64,000 nt of DNA from Inonotus obliquus (GCA_032164295.1 JAJHTX010000001.1:2542001-2606000), one strand, 5' to 3'. Positions 1 through 13,064 are shown, counted from the stretch's first letter. The notes: generated by a model from the letters alone, not told the origin. Made by a program: numbers and translations.

Positions 1-2742
1 ACCATGGATCCAAAAGAAGTTTTGGACATCAAGCCAGACATTACGAAGCTCATGGCCGAGGAGGACGAATCGTTTTGTGCGGGTTTGCTTCATTTTTTCG
101 GAGAGCAGCTCAGAATGCTGTGGTTTTCTGACGACTCTCAGTCCCAGGAGTCGGTCAAAGATTGCTTTCTGCGCTGTCGAGAAGATTACAAACATACCCT
201 CCTACCCGAGGCGGAAGACCTCTTTCGCTGTTTGCATGTCTACGCCACACCCACCTCCCTTCACTTGCATGGTCCCTTCCCAGAACAGACTAATCGCGTC
301 ATACGCAGATACCCAGATCACAAAGACCATTTCGTACGAGTCGCCTTCGTGGACGAGGGTCATTTGCGATTCAGATTCGATGGTCACATAGATGGACGAG
401 CTTTCATCCATTCCCATATGGGACAGATATTACGCAATGGGTTATCCATTGCCGGAAGGCGTCTGGAGTTTCTACACTACTCCCAGTCAGCGCTGAAGGA
501 TCATGCTGTCTGGTTCATATACCCGTTTCATGATGAAACAAGCAGACGTCGCATCGACGCAGGAACGATTTTAGATGAGCTTGGCACATTCAATAACCTT
601 TCTTTCGACAGGAGGCTAGTCTATTGTCCAGCGCGTTACGCAGCTCGGATCTCGCAAGCATTCACGACAACGGACAGCTCGATCACCGTTGATCCTGGAG
701 AAATCATCATCGAGAATGACATCAAGTCTCAATCGGGGTCTTGCTTCACGGACGGCGTCGGGACCGTTTCACCAAAGCTAGCAAATGAGATGTGGAAGAT
801 ACTACGCTCGAAGAAACGTCGAGGTTTTCGATCCGCAGACCATCCATCTCCTCGAGCTTTTCAGATCCGGTTTCGAGGTTCCAAGGGTATGATCAGTGTT
901 GACCATACACTTTCAGGCAGAGTCCTCGTATTGCGACCGTCCATGATCAAGTTTGAGGCGGCGGAAAGAGAGATTGAGATAGCTGGTGTATTCAACAAAC
1001 CGGGAAAGATGTTTCTGAATCGACCTTTGATAATGATACTTGAAGGCCTTGGTGTACCCGCAGATGTTTTTCTGAAACTGCAGAGGGAAGCGGTACGAAA
1101 CGTCATGCAATCCACGAGTTCCCTAGAGGCCACATCTACCATGTTAGGCAACTACGGACTTGGTCAGTCATTCAGGCTCACGTCATGCCTCCGAAATTTG
1201 TCGAAGCTGGAAGCAAAAGGCATACCAATCGATTCCTTCTATGCAAAGGTTATACGGAATGCACACTTTCACATTCTACGGGACCTCAAGCATAAAGCTC
1301 GTATTTTCGTGCCAGGATGGACCCTAGTTGGTGTAGCGGACGTTCACTCGTATCTAAACGAAGGAGAAGTATTCGTTTGCATTGAGGAGAAAAGGGGTGT
1401 GAGGAAATATTTGCAGGGTCCAGTCTCGATCTCTCGATCTCCAACGATCCATCCGGGAGATGTCCAGCTTGCCCGTGCAATAGGCCCTCCTCCACCTGGT
1501 TCTCCTTTCGCGGAAGAGGCTTTGGAAAATACCCTTGTATTCTCCACGAAGGGTGGGTGATATCTTCCTTGTATTCCTACCTTTGACAGGACACTCACTG
1601 GAGTCATCTTCATCTCATAAAAGGCGAGAGGTCTCTGCCATCCTGTTTAGGCGGAGGGGACTTGGATGGCGATTTGTACAACGTAACGGATTATAGGCAA
1701 CTACTACCACGTCGGACAAGTTCGCCGGCATCGTATGATCCTGCGAAGAGGAAAGAGATGGACCATCCGAGCAGCCGGAACGATGTAATAGATTTCATAT
1801 GTGACTATATTGTCGCGGATGTGAGTGATGAAAGTCCTATCTGAAAATTGACACGCCGGATGACGATATGCGTTCTAGAACGTGGGGATAATAGCGACAA
1901 ACTGGCTACTAATTGCTGATCAGAGTTCTGAGGGCATTCATGATGGTGACTGTATGAAGCTTGCCGAGTTGCACAGCGCCGCCGTGGACTACGCGAAGAG
2001 TGGAAATGCCGTACCTATGGAGGGTGTTCCCCGACCACTTCCTACAATCAGACCAGATTGGTCAGAATCAGAGACCGGTCAAACTTCGCCTCGAAATAGA
2101 ATCAGGTACTATGAGAGCGACCGAGCTATTGGGAAACTGTATCGCGATATTGACCTCTCCAACGCTTCACTGGTCTCGTTGCTGGACCGATCTGGCGCAA
2201 CCGATATGGCTAACATGATTCGCAAGCTCTCATCATCTGAAAAGGACGAGAAACCTATCGATGAGCATGATAGATTGTGGCGGGCTGTGAAATCGAAGGT
2301 TCAGGAATTTACGGAGGACCTGGACATTTCCGAAGGCCAATTTGCTTGCATCGACGACATTTTCCGATCTTACTCACAGGAGCTACGATGTATATGTTCG
2401 GCAAATTCATTGAGCAATAAACGTAAATCGCGGCTCAGTGAGGCGGAGGCTGTCATTGGAACAATCACAGCGAGGACATCCCAGCGCAAGAGGCGAACCA
2501 GACTCATCGCAAAGCTCAGGGAGCATACTAACCAGCTGGTTACGGACGTGAAGTACGAAATTGCCGGAGACGATGATGCTCCAAAGCTGGATCGTTTGCG
2601 AACGGCGTGGGCCTCGTGGCAATTGTCCATTCGAAAGATCGAGCAGAAGGAGTTTGGGGCACCAAGCTTCTTTTGGGTGGCGCTGAGCTCAATTTTCGAC
2701 GCCATCAAGTCTATTGAAGAAGAGGAGGAAGAAGGCAACTGA
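1..2742 (+). CDS. RNA-dependent RNA polymerase, QDE-1/RdRP family, 5' partial
   Basis: Cellular RdRP that makes double-stranded RNA from aberrant transcripts for RNA silencing. Exons are <1..1552, 1624..1820 and 1879..2742; the frame closes across both introns and leaves 870 visible residues. The family core is readable: an FTDGVGTVSP motif near residue 247, an RFRGSKGM stretch and RPSMIKF, then the catalytic aspartate loop GGGDLDGDLYN, which appears only when the first intron is removed (DLDGD at nt 1659-1673). A helical region beginning IIATNWLLIADQS follows, as in other fungal RdRPs. The frame is open to base 1 and fungal members normally exceed 1,000 residues, so the N-terminus and true start lie outside the window. 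The Met at nt 4 is internal. The catalytic motif is intact, so nothing suggests a pseudogene. Confidence 0.93.
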
Positions 2743-2985
2743 AAGAGTTCATGGAAATAGGGAAGGATACATCCAGAAGTTCTATTCTACATGTATTCCA
2801 ATTATGTAAGCATGTGATATAGTTGAGACAACATCCAATGGGAAACCAAGTCGAGATAGCAAGAATTACAAACAAAGAAACATGGTACATAGTAGACTGG
2901 TGTCCGATTCCAATGTCAATAATGAAAGGCATTACAATTTCGAGGTCAGAAATGAGAACGGTAAAGAGGGAGCATGAAATACATG

Positions 2986-5538
2986 TCATGTGGAAGCCTT
3001 CTTACGCCATCTATCCCTGATACTCAGTTTCCTTGTGCGTTCAGTCGCATTGTTGAAGCTGGTTGGAGATTGCCGGGATTTAGACCGTGAACCTGACAGT
3101 AGCCGTTTCAACCCTGATAAGGATTGGGATTTCTCGTGAGTAGGTTTCTGTGCATCTTCAATGACAATAGCCTTCGCGATTGGAGATAAAGAAGAACCTG
3201 TTGGAGGTGGCGATTTTGAGCGACTGTCTGTGCTAGGTCTAGTGGCGAGAGGTGACCTGGGACGTTCGCTAGATGAGCTTGACTGACGATGATCCGTTGT
3301 TCCGTCGGCAATATTTACTAGCACCCATCCGTCTGCCTTCACTGGTGAAGGTGAAGGTGAAGGCAAGGAAGTAGTGGCGTTCAAAGATCGTCGTTTCTCT
3401 TTCACAGGGGACAGTATGGGCTTCGAGACTACGCCGTAAAGTGCTACTTCGCTTTTACGAGTTGCTTCTGGGGTGTCTGAACGTACGGGTGAGGCCACTC
3501 TCTCTGCGTCTACTTCCCTCTTCTCAGGTTCGGGTTCCGTCACGTCCCTGCCGGAGTTCTGCTCATTCTGCAGACTGCCAAGCCCACCCTGGTCCTCTGG
3601 TATCTCCGAGATTGGCGTAGGTTGCCAGGCACCAGGGAATTTGGGCGTTGAGGAGCGGCTGGCGGCCGCTGTTGCACTCTCCATGCTATTGCCGTATTCC
3701 TCATCCTTGTACTCAGTGGAGGGGGCAAGATCGGCGTGCGTGCGTTTGTAGAAATTTGCTTCCGAATCGGTTCCTTTCTCGTCGTCGGGGGGACCGGTCC
3801 AAGCAATTGGTATCTCACAAGATTTCGTGGTCGAGCTTGAGAAAGCTGAATCTCTGAAGACTCTGGAACCAAGGATGGGTGGTGTCAAGGATCCCGTGTC
3901 GGATGTAACGCGGTCAGAGACGCTTTGTGGCACGTCATGAGGTGGTTCTGGAGAGTTACGGGGGTTCAACTTCCTTGATGAAGGTTGCGACTCAGGACCT
4001 AACTCGCCGGATGAAGAAGCACGAGGTTGGTGCATGTTACTCGCCACGCCTTCTGAATGAGATACATGTGACTGGCTATGAACGCCTGGACCTGTCTCAT
4101 AGAACAGCTCTCCGGTTTTCACACGAGCACGTTCCTGCGACTGCGAAGAACTAGGCGTCGGATCGCTTCCAGTCGACAAACGAGGGAAATCCTGAGTTTC
4201 AGGAGAGCGCGATCCGTGACGATTTATCTCTAGGACAAAGTTGCGTTGGTTCGCACTGCCGATACCTGTCATGTCAACACTTCCAATAGGGGTCAAGTTA
4301 TGCCTGCGAATTGGGAACTCTTCCGAAGACCGACTAAAGGGTGATCGTCCAAGAGGAAGCGTTCGTACAGGTTTTGGAGGACTTTTCTTGCGTAATACGG
4401 AGGCTGTCCGGGTCATACCAGAAGCATTTGGGTCCGTCGCGGAGCGAACATGGCCCAATGTATGAGACGACCCTTGAGATGAACTAGGTAAGGAACCACC
4501 TTTGCCATGCAGGGTATCGGCCGAGTTATTGTTGCCTTGAGATGACGACGTCCAGACAGGAGTAAGCGCATTCTTTGAGCTGGTTGATGTCAGGCCACGA
4601 GCTAAATCAACGTTTGAGTTGCTCGACGCAGGATCGGAAAGCGGCTCCATGGGAGAACCGGAGAAGATCCACAAATCTTTCACTCGTGAGTGACTTCCGG
4701 TTAAAGATATTGATGTGAGAAGGGTGAAGGCGTAACGATCCAACGCATTGAGCAAGGCGAGTATGTGCTGCATACTGTCTGTAGAGAATGTGTCCTCCTG
4801 AAACCCTAAATTACAACGTGCCCATTAGTGCATGTATCGTCGCCGGAAGTCCAGGCTAAACAATGTCTCACATCTGTAGCCCTTGAGGCGAAATTCGTAG
4901 CAACCATTTGACACCTTTTTCTCAGAGATGACCCCACGTGGCCATGCGGACCGAGCGGCCTGCAGGATGGCCGGTGTCGAGTTCAGAGGAGGGTTAATGA
5001 CGCGTAAGACTTTTGATGACGGGAAGGATAAGGCAAACGGAGTACGCGCAGCCTCGTGGGCAGACAGTGTGGCTGGTCTAGAAAACGCGATTGAAACACG
5101 CTCTTGAGAGTTGACATCAGTATCGAGCAAGCGATTGGAAAGTACTCAATACGTACCCGACTGCTCTCTCCCGTAGTCGATAGTTGATAAGAATCTGTAA
5201 CCATGATGGAAGATGATGGTGAGAATTTGGATGAAGAGCTGCTCTGAGTCCGGGCCTTTGCTCTGTGTCCATGGTTTGCCCTCGAGGGCGAATTCAATGA
5301 GGTTTAGATTTGGCTCTTCGCGGATGCTGCGTAACAGGCTCTGGGAGTCGAAAGCGAGCTTGAGGGAAGAAAGGAGTTGCTGGGAGAAGGAGGAGAGGCG
5401 GACTGAACTAGTGCCAGCAATTGCGAGGAGGGCAAAGGTCGATGGAACATGGCTATTGCGAACGAATTCTGGTCTTGGACTGAAGCCAGAGTCGGGAGGG
5501 GAGACGGTCAAGGCTGAGGTGTTGTTTCCATGAAGCAT
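2986..5538 (-). CDS. Conserved fungal protein of unknown function with long disordered C-terminus
   Basis: I do not recognise a named family. Exons are 5157..5538, 4872..5102 and 2986..4805, giving 810 aa with the frame closing across both introns. The first about 270 residues look folded: mixed hydrophobic/charged sequence with a junction reading GYRWFQEDTFSTDSMQHIL and a helix-like LLNALDRYAFTLLTSISL. The remaining about 540 residues are Ser/Pro/Thr-rich and low in aromatic residues, typical of an intrinsically disordered tail, and end in a basic patch (RDRWRKKAST). A short GGTGAA hexamer run (about 3345-3365) encodes SPSPSP in the tail. There is no signal peptide. It is divergent from the Itc1-like gene and convergent with the RdRP gene. 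The many S/T-P sites would fit a phosphorylated scaffold, but this is inference. Confidence 0.75.
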
Positions 5539-5921
5539 TTGCTACAGGCCGAGTAGGAAGAGGAGAAGAAGATGGGAGTTGGTTGGAGAGAAGTGATGAA
5601 GTGGTGTTCGGCTCCAAAGGGAACTGCGAGCTAGGGCTCATGTATATAAGTACATACATTATTGAAGTAGCAGGCGTTTAATTAGCGTGTGTATTACTCC
5701 ATGTTGTAATTATAACGTAATATTATATAATTATTACTTACATAATCAATCATTGTTTTGGAATGGGCCTCACGGTCAAGGCAGAGAGCATCCCGAAAGG
5801 CCATCGAAATGGCAGCCAACCCGGCTTGCACCAACACTCCCCTACAGCCCCTGCCACGCATCATTCCCCTCCCCTTCGCCACCACCATCCTCCCTCTTCT
5901 CTCTCTCTTCATTCCTCTCAA
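5539..5921. promoter_or_regulatory. Divergent intergenic promoter, unknown protein / Itc1-like gene
   Basis: This 383-bp gap separates two divergent start codons. A TATA-like stretch (tatataag read on +, at about 5643-5650) lies roughly 105 bp upstream of the minus-strand gene; its reverse complement contains TTATATA. An AT-rich segment follows at 5690-5760. The side before the Itc1-like start is pyrimidine-rich (about 5860-5915), as is common just upstream of basidiomycete start codons. I see no separate gene here. Confidence 0.4.
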
Positions 5922-8900
5922 ATGCCTAGCTGTAGACGGAAGCACGTCCTCCTAACAGAACCCTCTCTCGATTTCCTTGAAGCCACTAAAAATGGCACCA
6001 ATAAAGAGGTCTATCTCCTCGCACAAACAGGCGAGATTTTTGACTCTTACGAGTACATATCTCGCCCGCCTCATACCCGTAGAATGCGCGTATCTGACGC
6101 GCTTTTTCTTCCTTAGAGCATATGCGGCGCGTATGAGCTTTTACAAGCTCAAGCAGTTCCAGTGTGACGTTACTGGAAAGAGTGGCCTCGACTATTTTCA
6201 GGCTCTCGAAAGCGAACAGCAGGAAGCTCGCACTCTCCATTCCCGCTTTCCAGAACCTCTCAAGGCCGCAGTTCTGAGTGCAGTCCAATGGCGTAAGTCT
6301 GCACACTGTCCACTGCCGTCGCCACCTTCCTAACGCAGCCACACTCAGAGGTCATGGGTAGACTGGATCACCTTGTTGAAGCGGTGCATGATCGGTTCAA
6401 AGACAGATACTTCACTGGCGAAAGTCTGTGTTCCTCTCCGTCATGTGTTTGCTGCTTGGTTTCTGATGGTCTCTTAGAAATATTCTTGGATGTGGAAGGC
6501 AGCAGATATGCCGCCCGTGTCATCAATGTCTTCCCCCCGAGGAGCGCTACCGCGCTAAAGCGGAAACGATCTTCATCCGACGCTGACGACTCAGATACAT
6601 GCTATTCTTCCTCTGGGAGCAGTTCGACGTTTGAGCCCCGACAAGTGCATGCCATTGGAGGAGACTTGGGTATATCTCTGGAGGAAAGTATTTCTCGTGA
6701 TGATCCGACGGGATACACATACAGAGTGCAGATTCTGGACGAAGAAGCCCCTCAGGAAGGTGACCAGCAGAATTCTGCTCCGGTGGTTAACAGGAGGGAA
6801 AGCGGCAGAGTGAAAGAAAAGGGACGGCTAAATGTGAATGGTCACAATGATACAGATCCTGGTACAAAATGGGCTGGGAGCTTGATGGACGTCCCTTGCG
6901 ATTTCATGTCGTACGTTTTCTGATCCCCTGCCTCTGCTTGTGCTGCATCTGACGAACGGACGCAGTCGCGATAGACTGGTATTTTCGAAATCACTACTAC
7001 GGAGATTCTTGCGGGAATGCTTAGATAGAGACTCATCTCTCGCTGCACCTTGGGCTGTGAAGCCTGTCATTGCCCAAAGGCTCGGAATTCCAACTGAGAT
7101 GCCCGAGTACATCAAAGCGGAAGTTGAGAAGGTCAGAAAGGATGAGATTGATAAACGCAAGAGAGTCTGGGAAGAGAAAGAGGCCCAAGCGGAGCGGGAA
7201 GGCAGATTGACGAAAAAGATGATTCGAGAGCGGGAACGGGAAGCCAAAGGTGAGTCTTGCAGGGACCTGACATTGTGCGGGAGCTCTAATGAATTTTAGC
7301 TATCGCCAAGGCCGAAGAGGCTGCACAGCGTCAACGTGACTTGGAACACAAAGCGGCCGAAGTTGCAAGAGTGAAGGCACAGAAACGCGCCGCTGATCAG
7401 GCAGCGAAGGAGGAAGCAGAACGTTTGGCTGCTGAGAAGGCGAAACAGAAGAAAAAGGCTGTTAGGTATCCTACAGAGGACCTTGACGTCCGTATCGGTG
7501 ATAGGGACAAGAAGGCTGGCATGCAGGTGAAGAGACCTGTCGCAAGCAGGAACGCTGAAAAAGTGCCATTCAATGACATGGATGGTGTTTTCGAGCGTTT
7601 CCTGTCGGTTTGGAATTTCTTGATATGTTTTGGGTAGGCTACTGAGCAGATTCCACTAATGGCACGTCACTGATGCACTCCTTCTAGGCAACCTCTACAT
7701 ATATCATTCTTCATGCTTGATGATTTCGAACATGCTCTGCGCCATTCGCTAGTTGAACCTCATTGCAGTCTTCTTGCGGAGGTTCACAGTGTTCTGATTT
7801 ACAACCTGCGAACCGTGCCTTTCATGCGACACGCATATGTCATGTCTTTGATTGATTCGCCCGAGGATGATACAGACTTATTGCAGCACCGGCCTTCCGT
7901 CAGTATGATTACGGACGAACTGGCGGATATTGGAAACAACTGGGAGAGGGTGCCACTCAAGCCTAATGACGGCCGAATAGGTTGGCAAGATGCCTTGATC
8001 GGGTGCCTTAAAGATGTACGCAAGTCTAGTCTAGTCATTGCCAGAATCATCCTTGTAACAATTTTCTGTTATTTTAGCATGCAACTGTGTCTTCCTTCCC
8101 ACGCTTGCGATCTATCCTGGACAAGCTCCTTTTCAACTTTCCCGCTAATGATAACTCCTTTACGGTACCTCCGCCCTCCGAATCCTCACCTCTATCGTCA
8201 CCTATTTCCCAGATGCGACCTTCATTAGGCGAACGCTATTTCGCATTACCACCTGAGGACAGGATACACATATTGCAGTTCATGTGCAACATAGCGATTT
8301 CAAGTAAACAGATCCATCAACACCTAGACTCCTGCGAGGAGCAGTTAACTACCTACCGCAAGGAAAAGATTGAACTTAATAGACAAAAGAAGCAGCTGTA
8401 AGCTCAGTATATATTTGAGTAACAACCTACTAACTTCTTGGGATAGCCTCGAAGAGATGAACGCGTTGGTTGCCAACAACAAAGAAGAAGATGAGGCAGA
8501 TGAAATCATTCCGAACGAGGCTAGTGATGGTGATTCTGAAGCTGTGGCTATCTCGGAAGAGGCTTCGGAAACAGGCTCAACAAGCGGACGGCGTACCGCT
8601 TCGACGCAGCGTCAACTTACCCTTCGTTTGAAGGCGCAACAAGGACAATTGCTCGCAAAGCAAAGGGAGCTGGCTCGACAAAAGTTAGCGCATCAAAAGC
8701 AGGCTTTGGCAGAACATCGCCGTTTGGACGAAGAAGTCGGCAAATTGGAGCGGCGTCTAGAAGGAATTGAACGAGATTTCAGGAAGGTGCTCGGTACGGT
8801 TAGATTGAAGCCTATGGGCAAGGATAGATTCTACAATCGTATCTGGTGGCTTGATGGGTGCGGTACATCATCATTAGTTGGCAGTGGCGGTTCCGTGCAG

Positions 8901-9401
8901 TATGCCACTGGCCGTCTATTCATTCAAGGACCGAGTGAATTCGACGAGGAAATTCTGGAGAGAAGAACGGAGGATGACATTTTTGCGAGACGGCTTGAGG
9001 AGGAAGGAGAAGAAGGGATGCTTGGACCAGGCGACTGGGCTTGTTATAGTGAAATCGAGGAGGTCTGTTGACCGCTCCGTTATTGTTGCCTTATTTGACT
9101 TAAAATCTCCGCAGATGGACCAGTTCGTAGCGTGGCTGAACCCAAAGGGCGTGAGGGAGCTTGCGCTGAAGAACGCTCTGGCCAAGTGGTGGGATCTTCT
9201 GGGTGCGGGAGTTCGCAAACGTTGTGCGGTAAGACAGTGCCTATCTTCCAAATACGATACGGGGCTGAGACGAATTTATAGGACCTCGCTATGAATGCAA
9301 AGATACCGGAAGCGCGGCGGAGCCAAAGGGGAAAGAGTGCTAACTCTGATATTTCTCGGGAGTCGTATATGCTATGGACGAATCGTAAAGCTGTTAATTA
9401 G
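5922..9401 (+). CDS. ISWI chromatin-remodelling partner, Itc1/ACF1-like (WAC, DDT, WHIM domains)
   Basis: Accessory subunit expected to target an ISWI ATPase to nucleosomes in the nucleus. Eleven exons were joined by hand: 5922..6052, 6117..6292, 6349..6423, 6478..6910, 6966..7249, 7300..7633, 7688..8015, 8078..8397, 8447..9062, 9115..9228 and 9282..9401. All phases close and give 976 aa. The N-terminus (RRKHVLL, TGEIFDSYE, GKSGLDYFQALESE, GRLDHLVEAV, DRF KDRYF) is a WAC domain. A charged coiled coil (about residues 310-450) precedes a DDT domain (VFERFLSVWNFL near 470, then PLHISFFMLDDFEHAL). WHIM-type motifs follow (LPPEDRIHILQFMC; GKDRFYNRIWWLDG). The start is the Met directly before the WAC homology. 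Length and domain order match Itc1-like proteins rather than the longer BAZ proteins; no bromodomain or PHD finger is visible. Confidence 0.9.
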
Positions 9402-9600
9402 TATTGTATATACGATGGACTGCAGTAATATTTTTGAGATATTTTGCGGGAAAATGCTAGAATATGTAGGATTGACGTTTGTCGAACACGGCTGCACTGC
9501 CACTCAACTTATCTTCGCCCCGGACCTTGATTCCTCTTACTTGGTCAACTTAAAAAATGTCATCCTCGTCCTCTTTCTCCCTCTCTCTCACCGTCTTTCG

Positions 9601-12033
9601 ATGTCCTCAGCCTCACACGAGCCTAGTCCGCATCCAGTCCCACTGAGCTCCAGTTTCTCGCCATCGTCATGGTCTAGTACTCTCGGTGTCTCTGATGCCC
9701 TTGCTTCCTACAGACGTTCTCAGTATATCATCACTGGTCAAAATGTAGCATTATCAGTCGATACAGGCTCAAGACCAGAGCCCTTGGATGAGGAGGCAAT
9801 GTACACTGGCGAAGACATTCCTCAGGTGACAGACGAGGACGAAGTGCCAACGCCCGTTCCTCACCGCGATGACCACTTCTACGACCTAGAGTGGGACAGT
9901 GTCGTAGAGAGCTCTGAGTCCCTTGTGCAGCCAATCGCCTCAAGTGTCGGGCCTAGTCATAATGTACTGGCTTTACCTGCCGAGGTCGGGAGGTTAAATC
10001 CCCAAATCCGACTGGGAGCACCCCGTCCCGGGTCGACCGAGCGGACACCCCTCCTTCGCAAGACTAGCTCAAAGGCGTCTGCTCGTGTTCATGGTCCTCA
10101 GGCGGTCCGTATGAATGAGATCGAAGTCGACGCGTCTCAGGAGAGCTCAAGTTCTACATTGCTAGCTCCTCCGGATGCAGCGCATGATCATAAATTGCAT
10201 CTAAGGCATAGAAGATCCTCGGCTTCTATGCGTAGTGAGAAGCTGGTTCCGCTAGGAAGAAGTACTTTTGGTCAGACGGTACGTACCATCCGTTTCCGTA
10301 TGGTGCAATTAAGTTAAGCCCGTAATTTCTTGCTTGAAAGCTCTTCAACTCTATTGCAATTCTACTCGGCTTTGGGATGCTGGCGGAACCCCTGGCTTTT
10401 GCACTGTCTGGTTGGATAGGGGGCTCAATCTTGGTTGTTTTCTATGGCATCATTACGTGTTATACGTAAGCCGTCTATTGTCCTTTGTCCGCGTTCACAG
10501 ATACTAATTTTGAATCTAGGGCAAAAATTCTTGCACGGATTATGGCTGATGATCCACATATACGAACTTATGCTGATATAGGGAACAAGGCTTTCGGACC
10601 TCGCTCGCGTTTTCTTGTCTCTTCTGTCTTTTGTGTAGAACTGTTCACGGTCGGGTAAATACTCGCTCGATACTTACTCCGAGATCCGGAAAATTTAACG
10701 ACCTCCCTTTAGTGTGGTCCTTGTGACTTTATTTGCGGATTCGTTGCATTCTATTGTACCGGCTTATTCTGCTGAAACCTATAAGTTGTTGGGGCTTATA
10801 ATGTACGGTACCTATTATAATCTCTTGTATCTTCTGGCTAACTTCCACTCCACGACAGCCTTATTCCATCTGCCTTCTTCCCTCTTTCAGTGTTGTCTTA
10901 CACTTCCATCCTCGGTATCTTGAGTACATTACTTATCATTTCCGTACTGGTCTTCGATGGATTGTCCAAGCGGCATGCTCCAGGCAGCTTGTGGGAACCA
11001 GCGCCGACTAGCTTTGGCATAGCGAGCTTGGGACATCTCGGAGTTTCTTTTGGTCTCTTCATGGCAGGGGTGAATATATTGGTCTGTGAACATAAAGATT
11101 CATTTGCTTAAGTATTGCTCGTCTAGTTTTCTGGACATGCCGTCCTACCGTCCTTGGCAAAAGACATGGCAAACCCTCAAGACTTCGACGAAATGATAAA
11201 TCTGGCTTTCGTATGTCCTGGCCTCTTCAGTCGTAAGATGCAAGGTTCATTCCTGCCATTTTGTAGATTGCGGCTACGGTAATATACGCGTTTATCGGGG
11301 GTTGTGGCTATCTGATGTACGCTATCTTCATGTTAATCGTTAATAGCTTGTACCAGCTGACTATTCATTCTTCAGGTTCGGAGGCGCTGTCAGCGACGAA
11401 GTGCGCCCCATGTCTTGTTAATTTACTCAACTATAGCTAATTCCCGCCATCAGGTTAGCAAAGACTTATTAGCAACGCCCGGCTATAATGACTTCATGAA
11501 CAAATTGTGTGTTTGGTCCTTGGTAATCATGCCCTTGTAAGTTGCAAACGTCTACGTCGCCACTTCGCCAGAACGACATTCTGACTATTTCTAAGGACGA
11601 AGTTTGCACTATCTACGCGACCGGTACGTTGTAACCAATGGCAAGTGGACTTGGTTTTGACTGGTGCATTTAGGTTGTTATAACTCTCGAAATTATTCTT
11701 GGTCTCGAAACGAATTCTCCGCCCGAGGTGCATACTTCAGAGACACAAAATGGAACTCTGCCGCAAGCAAAGTCTGGATTCACGAAGGGCCTACTTATAG
11801 TTCTCGAGCGTAGTGCTTTTACGTGCATGGCCGTTGCCTTTTCAATTTTCTTCCCCGAGTTTAGTACTATGATGGCTTTCGTTGGAGCGTTTTCGGCGTT
11901 TTTACTCTGCGTGATTGGGCCGGTGTCAGCGAAAGTAGCGTTGGAACGGAGGTGTAGCTGGTATGATGCTGCTTTGTTGTTGATTGCCATTATTATGACT
12001 GCTTGGGGGACGATCGCTGCCTTTGTGGCGTAG
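9601..12033 (+). CDS. Vacuolar amino-acid transporter, AAAP family (Avt3-like)
   Basis: Proton-coupled amino-acid permease expected in the vacuolar membrane. Eleven exons (9601..10278, 10341..10465, 10520..10654, 10713..10802, 10859..11069, 11127..11210, 11267..11316, 11376..11400, 11454..11536, 11596..11623, 11674..12033) close in frame to 622 aa. The first about 225 residues are a hydrophilic, Ser-rich cytosolic N-terminus, typical of fungal Avt3-type proteins and absent from plasma-membrane AAAPs. The membrane core starts at LFNSIAILLGFGMLAEPLA (TM1 signature) and contains repeated hydrophobic helices, the ELFTVGVVLVTLFAD segment, YTSILGI, FSGHAVLPSLAKDM and a C-terminal pair of helices ending in AAFVA. 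Exons 8 and 10 are micro-exons of 25 and 28 nt. It is convergent with eIF3k across 131 bp. Confidence 0.9.
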
Positions 12034-12164
12034 AGCTCAGGGGTTGTCGATACCAAACCAATGGCGATCTGCGCATGTTAATCCACCTTCGTTGTTCGAA
12101 AGGGTCTAATTTAGAATATGTACAGAGTCAAAATCTACATTGTAGAATACATGGCGCCAAGGTA

Positions 12165-13064
12165 TCAGGCTTCTTTCGCGGAGTGTGTGATGATTTTGGA
12201 CAGTTCTGCGTGAAACAAATGAATGGAGTTCTCACTGGGATTGAAATACCGCAACTTACGTGAAAGTTGGACATTTTCCCGGATCACACTGGGCTCGACT
12301 TGATTGTCCAGATTAGGTGGAATCGTGACTATGGAGCCTTCAACAGTCCAACCCAAATTTGTCGCATAGTCCACCAAGTCATCACCTGCGAGAATATCAA
12401 TAAACCGTGAAGGAGGCGCGGGACGCAGAGTACTCACCATTCAGATCCAAGTATGTACTTAACCTATCGACGTTAATCCGTTTGAAAGTAGCCTTTACTG
12501 CTTTTACCGCCACCTGTCGTATACTATCCTCAAAACCAGCGCATTCGACAGTGTAGTTATCCCTGAGAGATTGTAGGTTATCGGATTTGTACAACTCCCA
12601 GAACGCTGGGAATCGACATTGGAGAAGGAATTCGTGTAATTTTGTGAGTATTGGGAGGAGTTCGGGAAGAGGGTCGGGCTCGTCGAGGTTAGAGGAGATG
12701 GGACGTTCGCCGAGGAGTGCGATGCAGAGGTTGAAGTCAGGGAAGGGGACGGCGGTTAAGGATTTTATAAGGACGTTGACGATGACGTCTGGATTGTACA
12801 GCGCAGGGTTGAATTGGTACCTGAAGAAATCCAACTGTTAGCTTGCGCATACAGGTAGAATCGAGAGGAGAATCCCGCTCACAATTTTAGAATTGCAAGG
12901 TTTGCAAGACAATCATATTCGTTAGTACGAATTTGATGGTATAGATAATCCTCGAGGATGGATACGTTGGAAGGATTATAGCGGTCTACGCCTGAGACGA
13001 GGTTTTCGATTAACTCTGGTCGAGTAGAGGGAGTGATCCATTCTGCTGTCGCACTTGCGGTCAT
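12165..13064 (-). CDS. Eukaryotic translation initiation factor 3 subunit K
   Basis: Subunit of eIF3, which assembles the 43S pre-initiation complex on the ribosome. Exons 12883..13064, 12438..12820, 12260..12385 and 12165..12205 close to 243 aa, slightly longer than animal eIF3k. The N-terminal helical repeats (GVDRYNPSNVSILEDYLYHQ) and the PCI-like part (ECAGFEDSIRQVAVKAV, then the winged-helix stretch with LGWTVEGSIVTIPPN and ENVQLSQLSKI) match the family. I chose the Met at 13064 because family homology starts there (TAEWITPSTRPELIENL); an in-frame Met 17 codons upstream adds residues with no similarity. The gene shares a 126-bp divergent promoter with the WDR5-like gene. Confidence 0.92.

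Noticed and set aside
9556..9600. Upstream Met run (MSSSSSFS...) as the transporter start
   Set aside because: It is in another frame and would need a junction that is not present; the Met at 9601 opens directly into the transporter reading frame.
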